From NCBI GenBank assembly GCA_031296915.1, contig JAVDPC010000001.1, positions 1 through 64,000 on the forward strand: DNA of 64,000 bases. The letters run 5' to 3'. Each line of letters begins with the position of its first letter. Position 1 is the first letter of the stretch. Under the pieces are notes generated by a model. The model worked only from the letters and a program-made list of their open reading frames with translations, had not been told where the DNA came from and made no database searches. A program made the position numbers and the translations under genes. Origin of the DNA: Cerasicoccus frondis. GTDB lineage: Bacteria; Verrucomicrobiota; Verrucomicrobiia; Opitutales; Cerasicoccaceae. Positions 28,981 to 36,440 of the stretch are shown here, piece by piece.

Positions 28981-29966
28981 GGCAGCGTCCCGCTGCACCG
29001 TCGGATGCCTTGCATCCGGGCAACGTGCCGTTGCATCCAAAGATTTGGCCAATGGGCAAATGGCGAATCCAACTGACAAAAGGTAGGGCGCAGTCCCGCT
29101 CAACGGGACAAGTCGCTGCGTTGCCTCACCGCCGTGGAAGCGACTTCCAGTCGCTTTTACCCAATCCAGTTGAAACTAAAGCGGCAAGATGCCGCTTCTA
29201 CTTGAGTATGCCGCAGCCTGATGCTCCCTTAACCCATTGATTACCAACGTGAATTATGAGTCAGAGCTACTCACTATTAATATTCGCGCGTTCACTGTTT
29301 TTGCTGGCGTTTACCCTCCTAATGGTTAGTATATGCGCGTTCACTTAAAATCGAACATAAAAACACTAAACCGCCATGTTATCATATTCACCATTTTGTG
29401 CCCGTCGGCCCGACGATTAGCGCTGCGCTAACCAGTCCAGTCGCTGCTGCTGAGGCATTCAGACGACTCGATCACGGCTCCCGTTGCAACGGAGCTCATT
29501 CGCGGTTTGGTTGGGTGTAAAACGACCGAACCGCGACGCTCCCAGGGAAACCTGCGGTTTCATCCATGGATTTTGCTGCGCAAAATGAGTGGATGCCGTA
29601 CGGTTTTAATTCAGGCCGCGATGGATGAGTCTTATGCCAGTTTGCCGTCCAGAGCAGCGACGTAAAGACGCCGGGCATTGCGCCGCTCGGCGTCAGGCCT
29701 GCGAAGCGCCGATTTCGCAGTTCACCCTACCCGTGCGGAAATTTCCGCTAGCGGGCGGGAATCTTGTTCTCTGACAGTTCGAATTTCTTGCAGACATCCC
29801 CCCCCCCCCCATCAATGAGGAATGTGGATTTTAGGGATGTGGAATGGTTCCTGTGGCAAATGACGGCAGCCTGATGCAGATGGCTTCGCGGAAATGACTA
29901 AAATGTGAAACAGCGTAGCTTGAAAGCGGTTTCTCAATGCCGCACTCCACGCCCGGCATTCTGCGC
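28981..29966. repeat. Gene-free region packed with short hairpins
   Basis: There is no supported gene over 986 bp between the convergent ruvA and glgA. Many small perfect hairpins follow one another: GCAGCG-TCC-CGCTGC just after ruvA, GGATGC-CTT-GCATCC, AAGCGAC-TTCCA-GTCGCTT, AAGCGGCA-AGA-TGCCGCTT, TTAGCG-CTG-CGCTAA, TTTTGC-TGC-GCAAAA and the palindrome GCGGAAATTTCCGC. There is also a 12-bp imperfect stem around 29500-29536. A run of 13 C lies at 29798-29810. A 30-codon hydrophobic frame at 29256-29348 is discussed as a finding. Confidence 0.75.
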
Positions 29967-31484
29967 TCAGACGGGCGTTTTCCAGGGAGTCAGGGTAAGG
30001 CCGGATTTCAAGCCCAGGCCGCGCAGTCTTGTTTGGACTGCCCATTGGAAGACTTCCTCGTATTTCGCGGCGGACTGCGCCCAGCCGAGATCCTGCGTCA
30101 TTGCATTGTGGCGGAGCTTCTTGATTTCGTCCGGGTGGTCCCACCACGTCGCGTTCGCCCAACCAATGGTGTAATACAGCGCGTGAGGACTGCACTCATG
30201 GAAACGGAAGCCCGTGCCCTCGCCGCGCCCCGGCGCGTACTGCTGCACACTGTCGACCAGCCCACCAGTTTCGCGGACGATTGGCAGCGTGCCGTAGGCC
30301 ATGGAATACATTTGGTTCAGCCCGCAAGGCTCGAACCGGCTCGGCATAACAAAGAAGTCGCTGCCTGCCTCGATCAGGTGGGAACGCTCGTTGTTGTAGC
30401 CAATGTAGACGCCCATCCGCCCGGGATAACGTCCGGCCAGCTCATTGAACCAGCGCTCCAGGGCCGGGTCGCCCGAGCCCAGCATGACGACCTGCAATTT
30501 CATGTCGTTCATGAGGCCGGGAATGATCTCGGCGAACATATCCAAGCCCTTTTGGTCATAGAGGCGGGCAATGGCGGAAAAGATCGGCACATCGGGATTC
30601 ACTTCGAGCCCAAAGGCTTCCTGCAGGGCCTTCTTGCAAATGTCTTTGCCCTGCATCTTCCGGGGCGAAAAATTGGCCGGAATGAATGGATCCGTCTTGG
30701 GATTCCAGGCGTCAGTGTCGATGCCGTTGAGCAGCCCGATTAAGTCCGCCGAACGGTAACGCAGCACGCTGTCGAGACCGCAACCGTACTCCGGGCCTTG
30801 AATTTCACGCGAATAATGCGGGCTAACCGTCGTCAATTTGGTCGAGTGATACAGCGCCGCCTTCATCATATTGACCGCGCCCTGATGCTCCAAATTGTCG
30901 GGGGTGAAAAGCGCCTGCGGAAGCCCGGCAAAGTCCAGTAATTCACGTCCTGCGCGGCCCTGATGCTGCAGATTATGAATCGTGAACACGCTGGCGGCGT
31001 GATGCAGCGGCGTCTGCGCCTCGGTAGTGTTGAGGTAGACCGGGAGCAGCCCAACGCCCCAATCGTGGCAATGAATCACATCGGGCCACCATTGGAAAGC
31101 GTGGCAGAAATCAATCGCCGCACGGCAGAGGAACGTGAAGCGCTCTGGGTTGCTGGAGCCGCCGTCGTAAATGCCGCCGCCGTAATACTGATTGTGCTCA
31201 ATGAAGTAGACCTCAGCCTTGGACTGCGGGTAAGTGGTTTTCCAAAGCTGAGCGTATTCACTGCGCCCCCAACCGAGATGTACGCCAAAGGCGACGGGTA
31301 GTTTTTCCCAACCTTCCTTTTCGGCGTCGAGGATTCCGTATTTTGGACAAAGGGTTTTCACCTCATGCCCGCATCGGCTCATCTCCTTGGTAATTGCTCC
31401 GGCCACATCGGCCAGCCCTCCGACTTTGGCATATGGCGCCAGCTCAGGCGCGACCTGTAGTATTTTCAGTCGGCGATTCTCCAT
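29967..31484 (-). CDS. glgA: Glycogen synthase (ADP-glucose)
   Basis: The 505-residue GT5 enzyme elongates alpha-1,4-glucan from ADP-glucose. The N-terminal KVGGLADVAGAI motif binds ADP-glucose. HCHDWGVGLLPVYL and FTIHNLQHQG are typical, and the C-terminal Rossmann domain has FVMPSRFEPCGLNQMYSMAYGTLPIVRETGGL with the catalytic Glu. It follows the exosortase gene after 11 bp on the same strand. That linkage with a protein-sorting enzyme is unusual and probably reflects genome packing. Confidence 0.95.
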   Translation of the reverse strand: MENRRLKILQVAPELAPYAKVGGLADVAGAITKEMSRCGHEVKTLCPKYGILDAEKEGWEKLPVAFGVHLGWGRSEYAQLWKTTYPQSKAEVYFIEHNQYYGGGIYDGGSSNPERFTFLCRAAIDFCHAFQWWPDVIHCHDWGVGLLPVYLNTTEAQTPLHHAASVFTIHNLQHQGRAGRELLDFAGLPQALFTPDNLEHQGAVNMMKAALYHSTKLTTVSPHYSREIQGPEYGCGLDSVLRYRSADLIGLLNGIDTDAWNPKTDPFIPANFSPRKMQGKDICKKALQEAFGLEVNPDVPIFSAIARLYDQKGLDMFAEIIPGLMNDMKLQVVMLGSGDPALERWFNELAGRYPGRMGVYIGYNNERSHLIEAGSDFFVMPSRFEPCGLNQMYSMAYGTLPIVRETGGLVDSVQQYAPGRGEGTGFRFHECSPHALYYTIGWANATWWDHPDEIKKLRHNAMTQDLGWAQSAAKYEEVFQWAVQTRLRGLGLKSGLTLTPWKTPV

Positions 31485-31495
31485 GTGTCAGTCTA

Positions 31496-32560
31496 TCAAT
31501 GTGTAGCAGCTTCGGCATCGGGCAACGATCCATCGTCGCCTTGATCATCATCTTCGTCTTCAAAAGTTATGGTGAAGATGGGGAGCAGCGCGAGCAGGAA
31601 AACAACCGTTAGCCCCAATACGGAGAAGCCCGCAATGTCGTGCACCGACATGCCAATGACAGGCACGTCTTCATCAATGGCGCCCGCGCCATAGTGATAG
31701 GCCCAGGCTGTCAGGAACAGACTGCGGAAAATGTTCATGATGAACGCCAACACGCAGGCAGCGACGAACAACAGCAGCTTTTTCCAAAACTTATCCAGGA
31801 AAACAGCCGCCAGGAACGTGCCCGCAAAAATACAGCCTGTCAGGGAGCGCACGCCGGAACAAGCGTCCGCAACCCCCACCCGGCCCTTGGGCATGAGCAG
31901 CACATTGCCCTCCCGCACCAGCGAGAAGCCGAGGAAATCGAAGACGTGGTAGACGATGATGGTGACCCACTCCAGCAGGTAGAGCTTCACGGTCGAGTCC
32001 AGATACATCACCATGGGGGCGGAAATTAGCCACACCCACGCCGGAAACAGGAACCACATGGTGAAGCTCAAGCGGTGCTTCAGGTCGTAGCGGGCGCCGT
32101 TGGCGTCGCGGTCGCTCACGAGGTAGGCAAAGCCCAGGACAATTCCACCAAATCCGGCTGCTAAAGCGAGGCTCCCCTGATTGGAAGGCCCCTGCCCTGC
32201 GCGAACCATCGCGCCGACCAGAAACACAAAGAGCGACGCCAGCAAACCCAGCGCGAAACAGGCATTAAAGAAAATGGCCAGAAAATCAGTGGTGGCGCCC
32301 TTGGCCTCACCTGCTTCTCCAGTCAGATATTTCTGGATTTTCGGCCAACGGTCATAAACCACATAAGCGGCGAAAAATGGCACCAGATAGCCGAAACTGT
32401 AATCCGGGACTGTCGACCAATAGAAGTACTGATCAAACACCACAATACCCGCCATAGCGACTACGATCATGAGGCTGTAGCGCACCATGGGGTCGAGGCG
32501 CTTCAGTTCGGCCATGAGGCCGAGCGGTTTTTCGGGGGACTGGGTTTCGGGTTTCGCCAT
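31496..32560 (-). CDS. Exosortase (PEP-CTERM processing transpeptidase family)
   Basis: The 354-residue polytopic membrane protein has about eight helices. The exosortase/archaeosortase catalytic residues are clear: Cys in ADACSGVRSL, Arg in FIMNIFRSLFLTAW and His in SVHDIAGF. The C-terminus is a short acidic tail (EDEDDDQGDDGS). It should cleave PEP-CTERM tails and attach or release the protein; the PEP-CTERM protein at 14221-15015 is the only visible substrate in the window. It is first of a pair with glgA and divergent from the ACP gene (147-bp gap). The sub-type is not assigned. Confidence 0.92.
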   Translation of the reverse strand: MAKPETQSPEKPLGLMAELKRLDPMVRYSLMIVVAMAGIVVFDQYFYWSTVPDYSFGYLVPFFAAYVVYDRWPKIQKYLTGEAGEAKGATTDFLAIFFNACFALGLLASLFVFLVGAMVRAGQGPSNQGSLALAAGFGGIVLGFAYLVSDRDANGARYDLKHRLSFTMWFLFPAWVWLISAPMVMYLDSTVKLYLLEWVTIIVYHVFDFLGFSLVREGNVLLMPKGRVGVADACSGVRSLTGCIFAGTFLAAVFLDKFWKKLLLFVAACVLAFIMNIFRSLFLTAWAYHYGAGAIDEDVPVIGMSVHDIAGFSVLGLTVVFLLALLPIFTITFEDEDDDQGDDGSLPDAEAATH

Positions 32561-32707
32561 GGAAGAGAAAGAGGCTGAGGAAAAGACTCCCCAAGGATGA
32601 GGGCAATAGCAAATCGCTCGGCTTTTGGACCCGGACTTCCTGAGAGTGTTCAGAACAAACCTGTTTAAAATTAGGATTTACAAAAGGGGGACAGGCCCAC
32701 TTTATCA

Positions 32708-33091
32708 ATGCGGCTTATGAGTTCCGCACCGAACAATCCGCTTACTCCCGAACAAGAAGAAACCCTGCGCGATTCCCTGAAGCGTTGCACGCCAGAGACG
32801 ATTGAGGCAGCTATTGCCTTCCGCAACCAAGGGGATCTCAGCATGGCTCCGGTGGTTATCATCGGCATCATTCAGCGCTTCTGTGAACCAGATGTCCGCC
32901 CGAAACTGAAGGAAGAGGGCTCAGACGATTTGCAGATCATGGACGATCTAGGCCTTGATTCGCTAACGATGGTGGACGTTGTCATGCTCGTTGAGGAGTC
33001 GCTCGACATCACCATCGACAACGAAGAACTCGGCGACCTGAAGACCATTGGCGACGTCAAGGAATTCGTGAAGCGCAAGCTCTCCGCCTAA
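32708..33091 (+). CDS. Acyl carrier protein with N-terminal extension
   Basis: The 127-residue protein has a C-terminal ACP domain with the phosphopantetheine serine in LGLDSLTMVDVVMLVEE, and an N-terminal extension of about 45 residues (PLTPEQEETLRDSLKRC), which is unusual for the housekeeping ACP. An alternative ATG lies at 32717. It begins a compact cassette: the FabZ-like dehydratase starts 8 bp later and a ketoacyl synthase follows. AcpS, encoded at 51940-52353, would install the prosthetic group. It could serve fatty-acid or specialised acyl synthesis. Confidence 0.85.
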   Translation: MRLMSSAPNNPLTPEQEETLRDSLKRCTPETIEAAIAFRNQGDLSMAPVVIIGIIQRFCEPDVRPKLKEEGSDDLQIMDDLGLDSLTMVDVVMLVEESLDITIDNEELGDLKTIGDVKEFVKRKLSA

Positions 33092-33099
33092 GCCGTCCC

Positions 33100-33555
33100 A
33101 TGCCGACTACTATTGACGCGCGTGTCATTGCAGAGACCCTGCCCCACGCCGATCCATTTCTCTTTGTCGAAGAGGCCACCGTTGAGGGGCGGCAGATTTC
33201 TGGCAGCTATCAAATAACCGGCCAGGAGGATTTCCTACGCGGCCACTTCAAAGGCAACCCAGTTTTCCCGGCGTCCATCATGTTGGAGGCCTTGGGGCAA
33301 TTGGCGGTGGTTTACCTGCTATTGGCCGAAGATGAATCCCTGACGGCTAAAGTCGATCCGGGCCGCATCCTGTTTACCGCGTGCGACGGCGTGCGCTGTT
33401 CCCGTGTGTGCAAGCCCGGCGATAAGCTGGAAATGCAGGTCAAAGCGCGTCGCATCCGCCATCCAGGAGCGACCTTTGAAGGCAAAATTCTCGTCAACGG
33501 CGAAAAGGCGGTTTTTGCCGAGGAAATCTCGCTCAAGTTTGATTACGCCGGGTAA
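33100..33555 (+). CDS. FabZ-like 3-hydroxyacyl-ACP dehydratase (hotdog fold)
   Basis: The 151-residue single hotdog domain shows the FabZ pattern: the LPHADPFLFVEEA start with the catalytic His, then GHFKGNPVFPASIMLEALGQLAVVYLL with the catalytic Glu. It dehydrates hydroxyacyl-ACP. It sits 8 bp after the ACP gene and about 100 bp before the ketoacyl synthase. The core reads FKGNPVFPAS where FabZ usually has FPGNPIFPGV, so substrate range may differ. Lipid A precursors (as for FabZ next to lpx genes) are not suggested by context. Confidence 0.85.
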   Translation: MPTTIDARVIAETLPHADPFLFVEEATVEGRQISGSYQITGQEDFLRGHFKGNPVFPASIMLEALGQLAVVYLLLAEDESLTAKVDPGRILFTACDGVRCSRVCKPGDKLEMQVKARRIRHPGATFEGKILVNGEKAVFAEEISLKFDYAG

Positions 33556-33652
33556 ATAAGCGCTTCAGTTGGCGGAATAATTCCGCTCCTCAAGTCTCTC
33601 CTTTAAAAAGAGCCATTGTCAGGCGGCCAAACGCCGTCCATATTCCACGACC

Positions 33653-34909
33653 ATGCCAAGAGTAGCCATTACAGGGCTGGGTTTTATCACCAGCATTGGA
33701 AATGATCGCGCCACCGTGACCGACAGCCTCAAGGGGCTTAAGCACGGCATCGCCCTTACCGACGAGTTTCTGGAAAAGGACCCCGTCCACTTGCTGGGCA
33801 CGATCAAGGACTTTGACTGCTCCTCCATGGACGTCGAGGACTGGACCATTCCCAAGCCTTACAAAATCCGCCGCGAACACCTGCGCAGCATGTCGCCGCA
33901 CGTGCTTTATGCGCATTGTGCGTTGTTGCAGGCCATCGAGGACGCGGGCTTGAGCGAAGAGGAAATTTCCAACCGCGAGACTGGCATGTTCACGGCTTCC
34001 GCTGGTTCCGCTCGCGGCATGCATTACAACATTGCCCGCATGAATCAGGTGGGCGTAAACCGCGTTTCCCCAATGGCAGTCGTTTCCTCAGTGGTCGGCG
34101 CCCTGTCGTTCAACATGGTGGCGAGCTTCCAGATATTGGGCTCCTCGTGCGGGTTTGCTTCAGCTTGCGCATCCTCGGGTCATGCCGCTGGTTTTGCTTA
34201 CGATGAAATCGCCCTAGGACGGCAGAAGCGCATGTTTGTCGTCGGCGCCGAAGACGGCAATCGCGAGGCAATCCTGCCTTTCGCCGGCATGCGCGCACTC
34301 TCGCTGACGACTGATCCCGACATTGCCTCCCGTCCATTCGACAAGGATCGCAACGGCTTCGTTGGCACCGGCGGCGGCGTGGTCATGGTGCTCGAAGAGC
34401 TCGAAACCGCCAAGGCGCGCGGCGCCAAAATCTACGCCGAAATGATCGGCTGGGGACAGTCTTCGGATGGCTATAATGTGGCGATTTCTCACCCGGAAGG
34501 TCATGGCCTGGCCGAGGCCATGAACATTGCCATGCGCAGTGCGCAAATCAACCCTAGCGACGTCAACTACGTCAATGCGCACGCGACATCCACTTCGATT
34601 GGCGACTTGTCGGAGGTTCAGGCCTTGCGTAAGGCTTTCCCGAATGATCGCCCCAAAGTCAGCAGCACCAAAGCCCTGACCGGCCACGGATTGTCGCTGG
34701 CCAGTGTGATGGAGGCTGGCTTCACCGCGATATCGATGCATGAAAACTTCACCCTCGGCTCGGCGAATATCACCGAAGTCGACCCGAAGATCGAGGACGT
34801 GGACATCCTCACCGAAAATCTTGACCGAGCGCCCGATATCGCCCTGAAAAACAGCAGCGGCTTTGGCGGCGCCAATGTCACACTCGCCCTAAAGAAATAC
34901 AAGGGCTAG
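33653..34909 (+). CDS. 3-oxoacyl-ACP synthase (FabB/FabF-like)
   Basis: The 418-residue thiolase-fold enzyme starts with VAITGLGFITSIGN. The nucleophilic Cys is in FASACASSGHA, with catalytic His residues in NAHATSTSIGD and STKALTGHGLS and the closing SGFGGANVTLALKK. Several segments read more like FabB (KAS I) than FabF, but the two are hard to separate by eye. It is third in the ACP/dehydratase/synthase cassette. A REP-like element begins at its stop codon. Confidence 0.9.
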   Translation: MPRVAITGLGFITSIGNDRATVTDSLKGLKHGIALTDEFLEKDPVHLLGTIKDFDCSSMDVEDWTIPKPYKIRREHLRSMSPHVLYAHCALLQAIEDAGLSEEEISNRETGMFTASAGSARGMHYNIARMNQVGVNRVSPMAVVSSVVGALSFNMVASFQILGSSCGFASACASSGHAAGFAYDEIALGRQKRMFVVGAEDGNREAILPFAGMRALSLTTDPDIASRPFDKDRNGFVGTGGGVVMVLEELETAKARGAKIYAEMIGWGQSSDGYNVAISHPEGHGLAEAMNIAMRSAQINPSDVNYVNAHATSTSIGDLSEVQALRKAFPNDRPKVSSTKALTGHGLSLASVMEAGFTAISMHENFTLGSANITEVDPKIEDVDILTENLDRAPDIALKNSSGFGGANVTLALKKYKG

Positions 34910-35093
34910 AGAGCACTTTTCATCGAACTTGGCCGATCAGGCCGCAGTGATTTTTCGCGTCCAGCAAGGCGGCTTGAGCGCGGTAGGCTGGAAGCCTCTG
35001 AGCGAAAAGCCAACGCTGCTGGTGCGGAAAAACACTCGGTTGGAGCCTTGTGGCCAGATTAGAAGTTCGCTGCGTTGGCATTTCAATCACCGG
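34910..35093. repeat. REP-like element filling a convergent gene junction
   Basis: It begins with AGAGCACTTTTCA immediately after the synthase TAG and runs to the stop of the convergent multihaem cytochrome gene. It contains GCAAGGCGGC, TAGGCTGGAAGCCT and AAGCCAACGCTGC, then a distal half (ACTCGGTTGGAGCC, GTTGGCATTTCAATC). The distal half matches the inverted distal half of the element at 61012-61163. The placement suggests a bidirectional terminator or REP/MITE role. Confidence 0.8.
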
Positions 35094-36440
35094 CTAGCGA
35101 CGGCTAGCCTCCGTGCGTTCCTTTTCTTCGCGCGCCATTTCCAGGCTTTCCACAAAGACTTCCGGTTGCCCGTTGAAGTTGTTGCGGATGAGTTTCTGGT
35201 CTGACAGTGCGTTGAGCGAGAATTGCAATCCGTGGCAGTTGATGCAGGCGGCGCGGACCATTTTATCGTTCGGGCGCAGGCTGTTGTTCTGGTTGTGGTC
35301 GACGCGCACCAGTGTCTCGCCGAATTTAGACACTTCAACACGGGGCAAGTGGCAGGTGGCGCAGGACACCGCTTCATTAGGCGTGCGAAGCCCTTCCTTG
35401 GCTTGCGTGAATAGATCGAAATGCGGCGATTCCTTGTAGGCAAGTGAATGGTCGTCATTGTGGCACTGCAAGCAGGCGTCCACGGCGGCAAACGTCGTAT
35501 TGAACTCATGGCTGCTGTGGCAAGACATGCAGGAGAGTTCAAAATGCGCGGCCTCAGACTTCATCGGCAGGCGCGCCATGCCTGGCGTCATCGGACTCAA
35601 ACCACGGGCCAGTCGCATACCGTGCCGTCCTTCCAGAAAGCCTTTCACTTCGTAGTCGTGGCATTTCTGGCAAGACTCGTAGTTGGGCTTGTCGACCCAG
35701 ACCATGGCGCCGGTCTCGGCGTTGGGCATGTCATGACAGGCTCGGCAATTGACCCCAGCGGCGGCGTGCGAGGTGGCCGACCAGTCGTGGAGAATTTCCT
35801 GGCTGACCTTGAGCTCATGGGGGTATTCCGCCCTCGCCGCTTCCAGCGCTTCGCTGCGATCGCCATAGTGCGCCATGTAATAATCTCGCACACGCTGATA
35901 AGCCTCGGGCTTGAAGTCGGGTTCATCCAAATGATCGACGAGAAACCGTTCGTAAAGCCCGGTGTTGTCATGGAAATTGTGGCAACCGGCCGTCGCACAG
36001 GTGTCGAATCCCATGCCTTGGTGGGTGGGACGTTCTTCAGCAATGTTTTCGTGGCAATGGTAGCAGTAATCGGTCGGCAGCGTGAGCCCCATTTCACCCG
36101 TTAATTCCGGTTGGTGCTCTCGGTGGCATGTGATGCAGTAGCGGGCATCGAGGTGCGCCAAGCGCTCGGCGTTGCGCGGGTCCCTAAACTTGATCACCGG
36201 ATGCGAGTCGTCGACGCGCTCTAATTCCTCGGCATGGCATTCGTTACAGGACTCCTGCTTGACGCCCATATTTGGCGTGTGACAGGCCGCACAATCGAGT
36301 TCGATCTGGTAGTGGCCGTGCGTCGTGACGCCAGGCATCAATACCTGCTCATGCCCGCCTTGCAGCGCAAAGCCCAGGTAACCGCTGAGCGCAAGAACGC
36401 CGAGTATCCAATACCAATTGCCTTTGAGAAAAGTCTGCAT
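35094..36440 (-). CDS. Membrane-anchored multihaem cytochrome c (11 haem motifs)
   Basis: The 448-residue protein has one N-terminal membrane anchor (WYWILGVLALSGYLGFAL) and a periplasmic part with ten CXXCH haem sites (CAACH, CNECH, CITCH, CYHCH, CRACH, CQKCH, CMSCH, CLQCH, CATCH, CINCH). One further CX4CH site (CATAGCH) lies fifth in order. There is no CXXCK site, so it is not a classic NrfA nitrite reductase. The start overlaps the stop of the fused flavoprotein gene (TGATG), so the two are made together. Likely role: periplasmic acceptor or terminal reductase for electrons from the membrane flavoprotein. The substrate is unknown; NO, nitrite or hydroxylamine are guesses from the regulator. 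Confidence 0.88.
   Translation of the reverse strand: MQTFLKGNWYWILGVLALSGYLGFALQGGHEQVLMPGVTTHGHYQIELDCAACHTPNMGVKQESCNECHAEELERVDDSHPVIKFRDPRNAERLAHLDARYCITCHREHQPELTGEMGLTLPTDYCYHCHENIAEERPTHQGMGFDTCATAGCHNFHDNTGLYERFLVDHLDEPDFKPEAYQRVRDYYMAHYGDRSEALEAARAEYPHELKVSQEILHDWSATSHAAAGVNCRACHDMPNAETGAMVWVDKPNYESCQKCHDYEVKGFLEGRHGMRLARGLSPMTPGMARLPMKSEAAHFELSCMSCHSSHEFNTTFAAVDACLQCHNDDHSLAYKESPHFDLFTQAKEGLRTPNEAVSCATCHLPRVEVSKFGETLVRVDHNQNNSLRPNDKMVRAACINCHGLQFSLNALSDQKLIRNNFNGQPEVFVESLEMAREEKERTEASRR

Noticed and set aside
28981..29240. CRISPR-like pattern of short repeats
   Set aside because: The hairpins differ from each other in sequence and spacing; there are no regular repeats and spacers and no cas genes.
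29967..31484. Possibility that glgA and exosortase form a functional pair
   Set aside because: Proximity of 11 bp is the only support; the biochemistry does not link them, so I treat it as operon packing.
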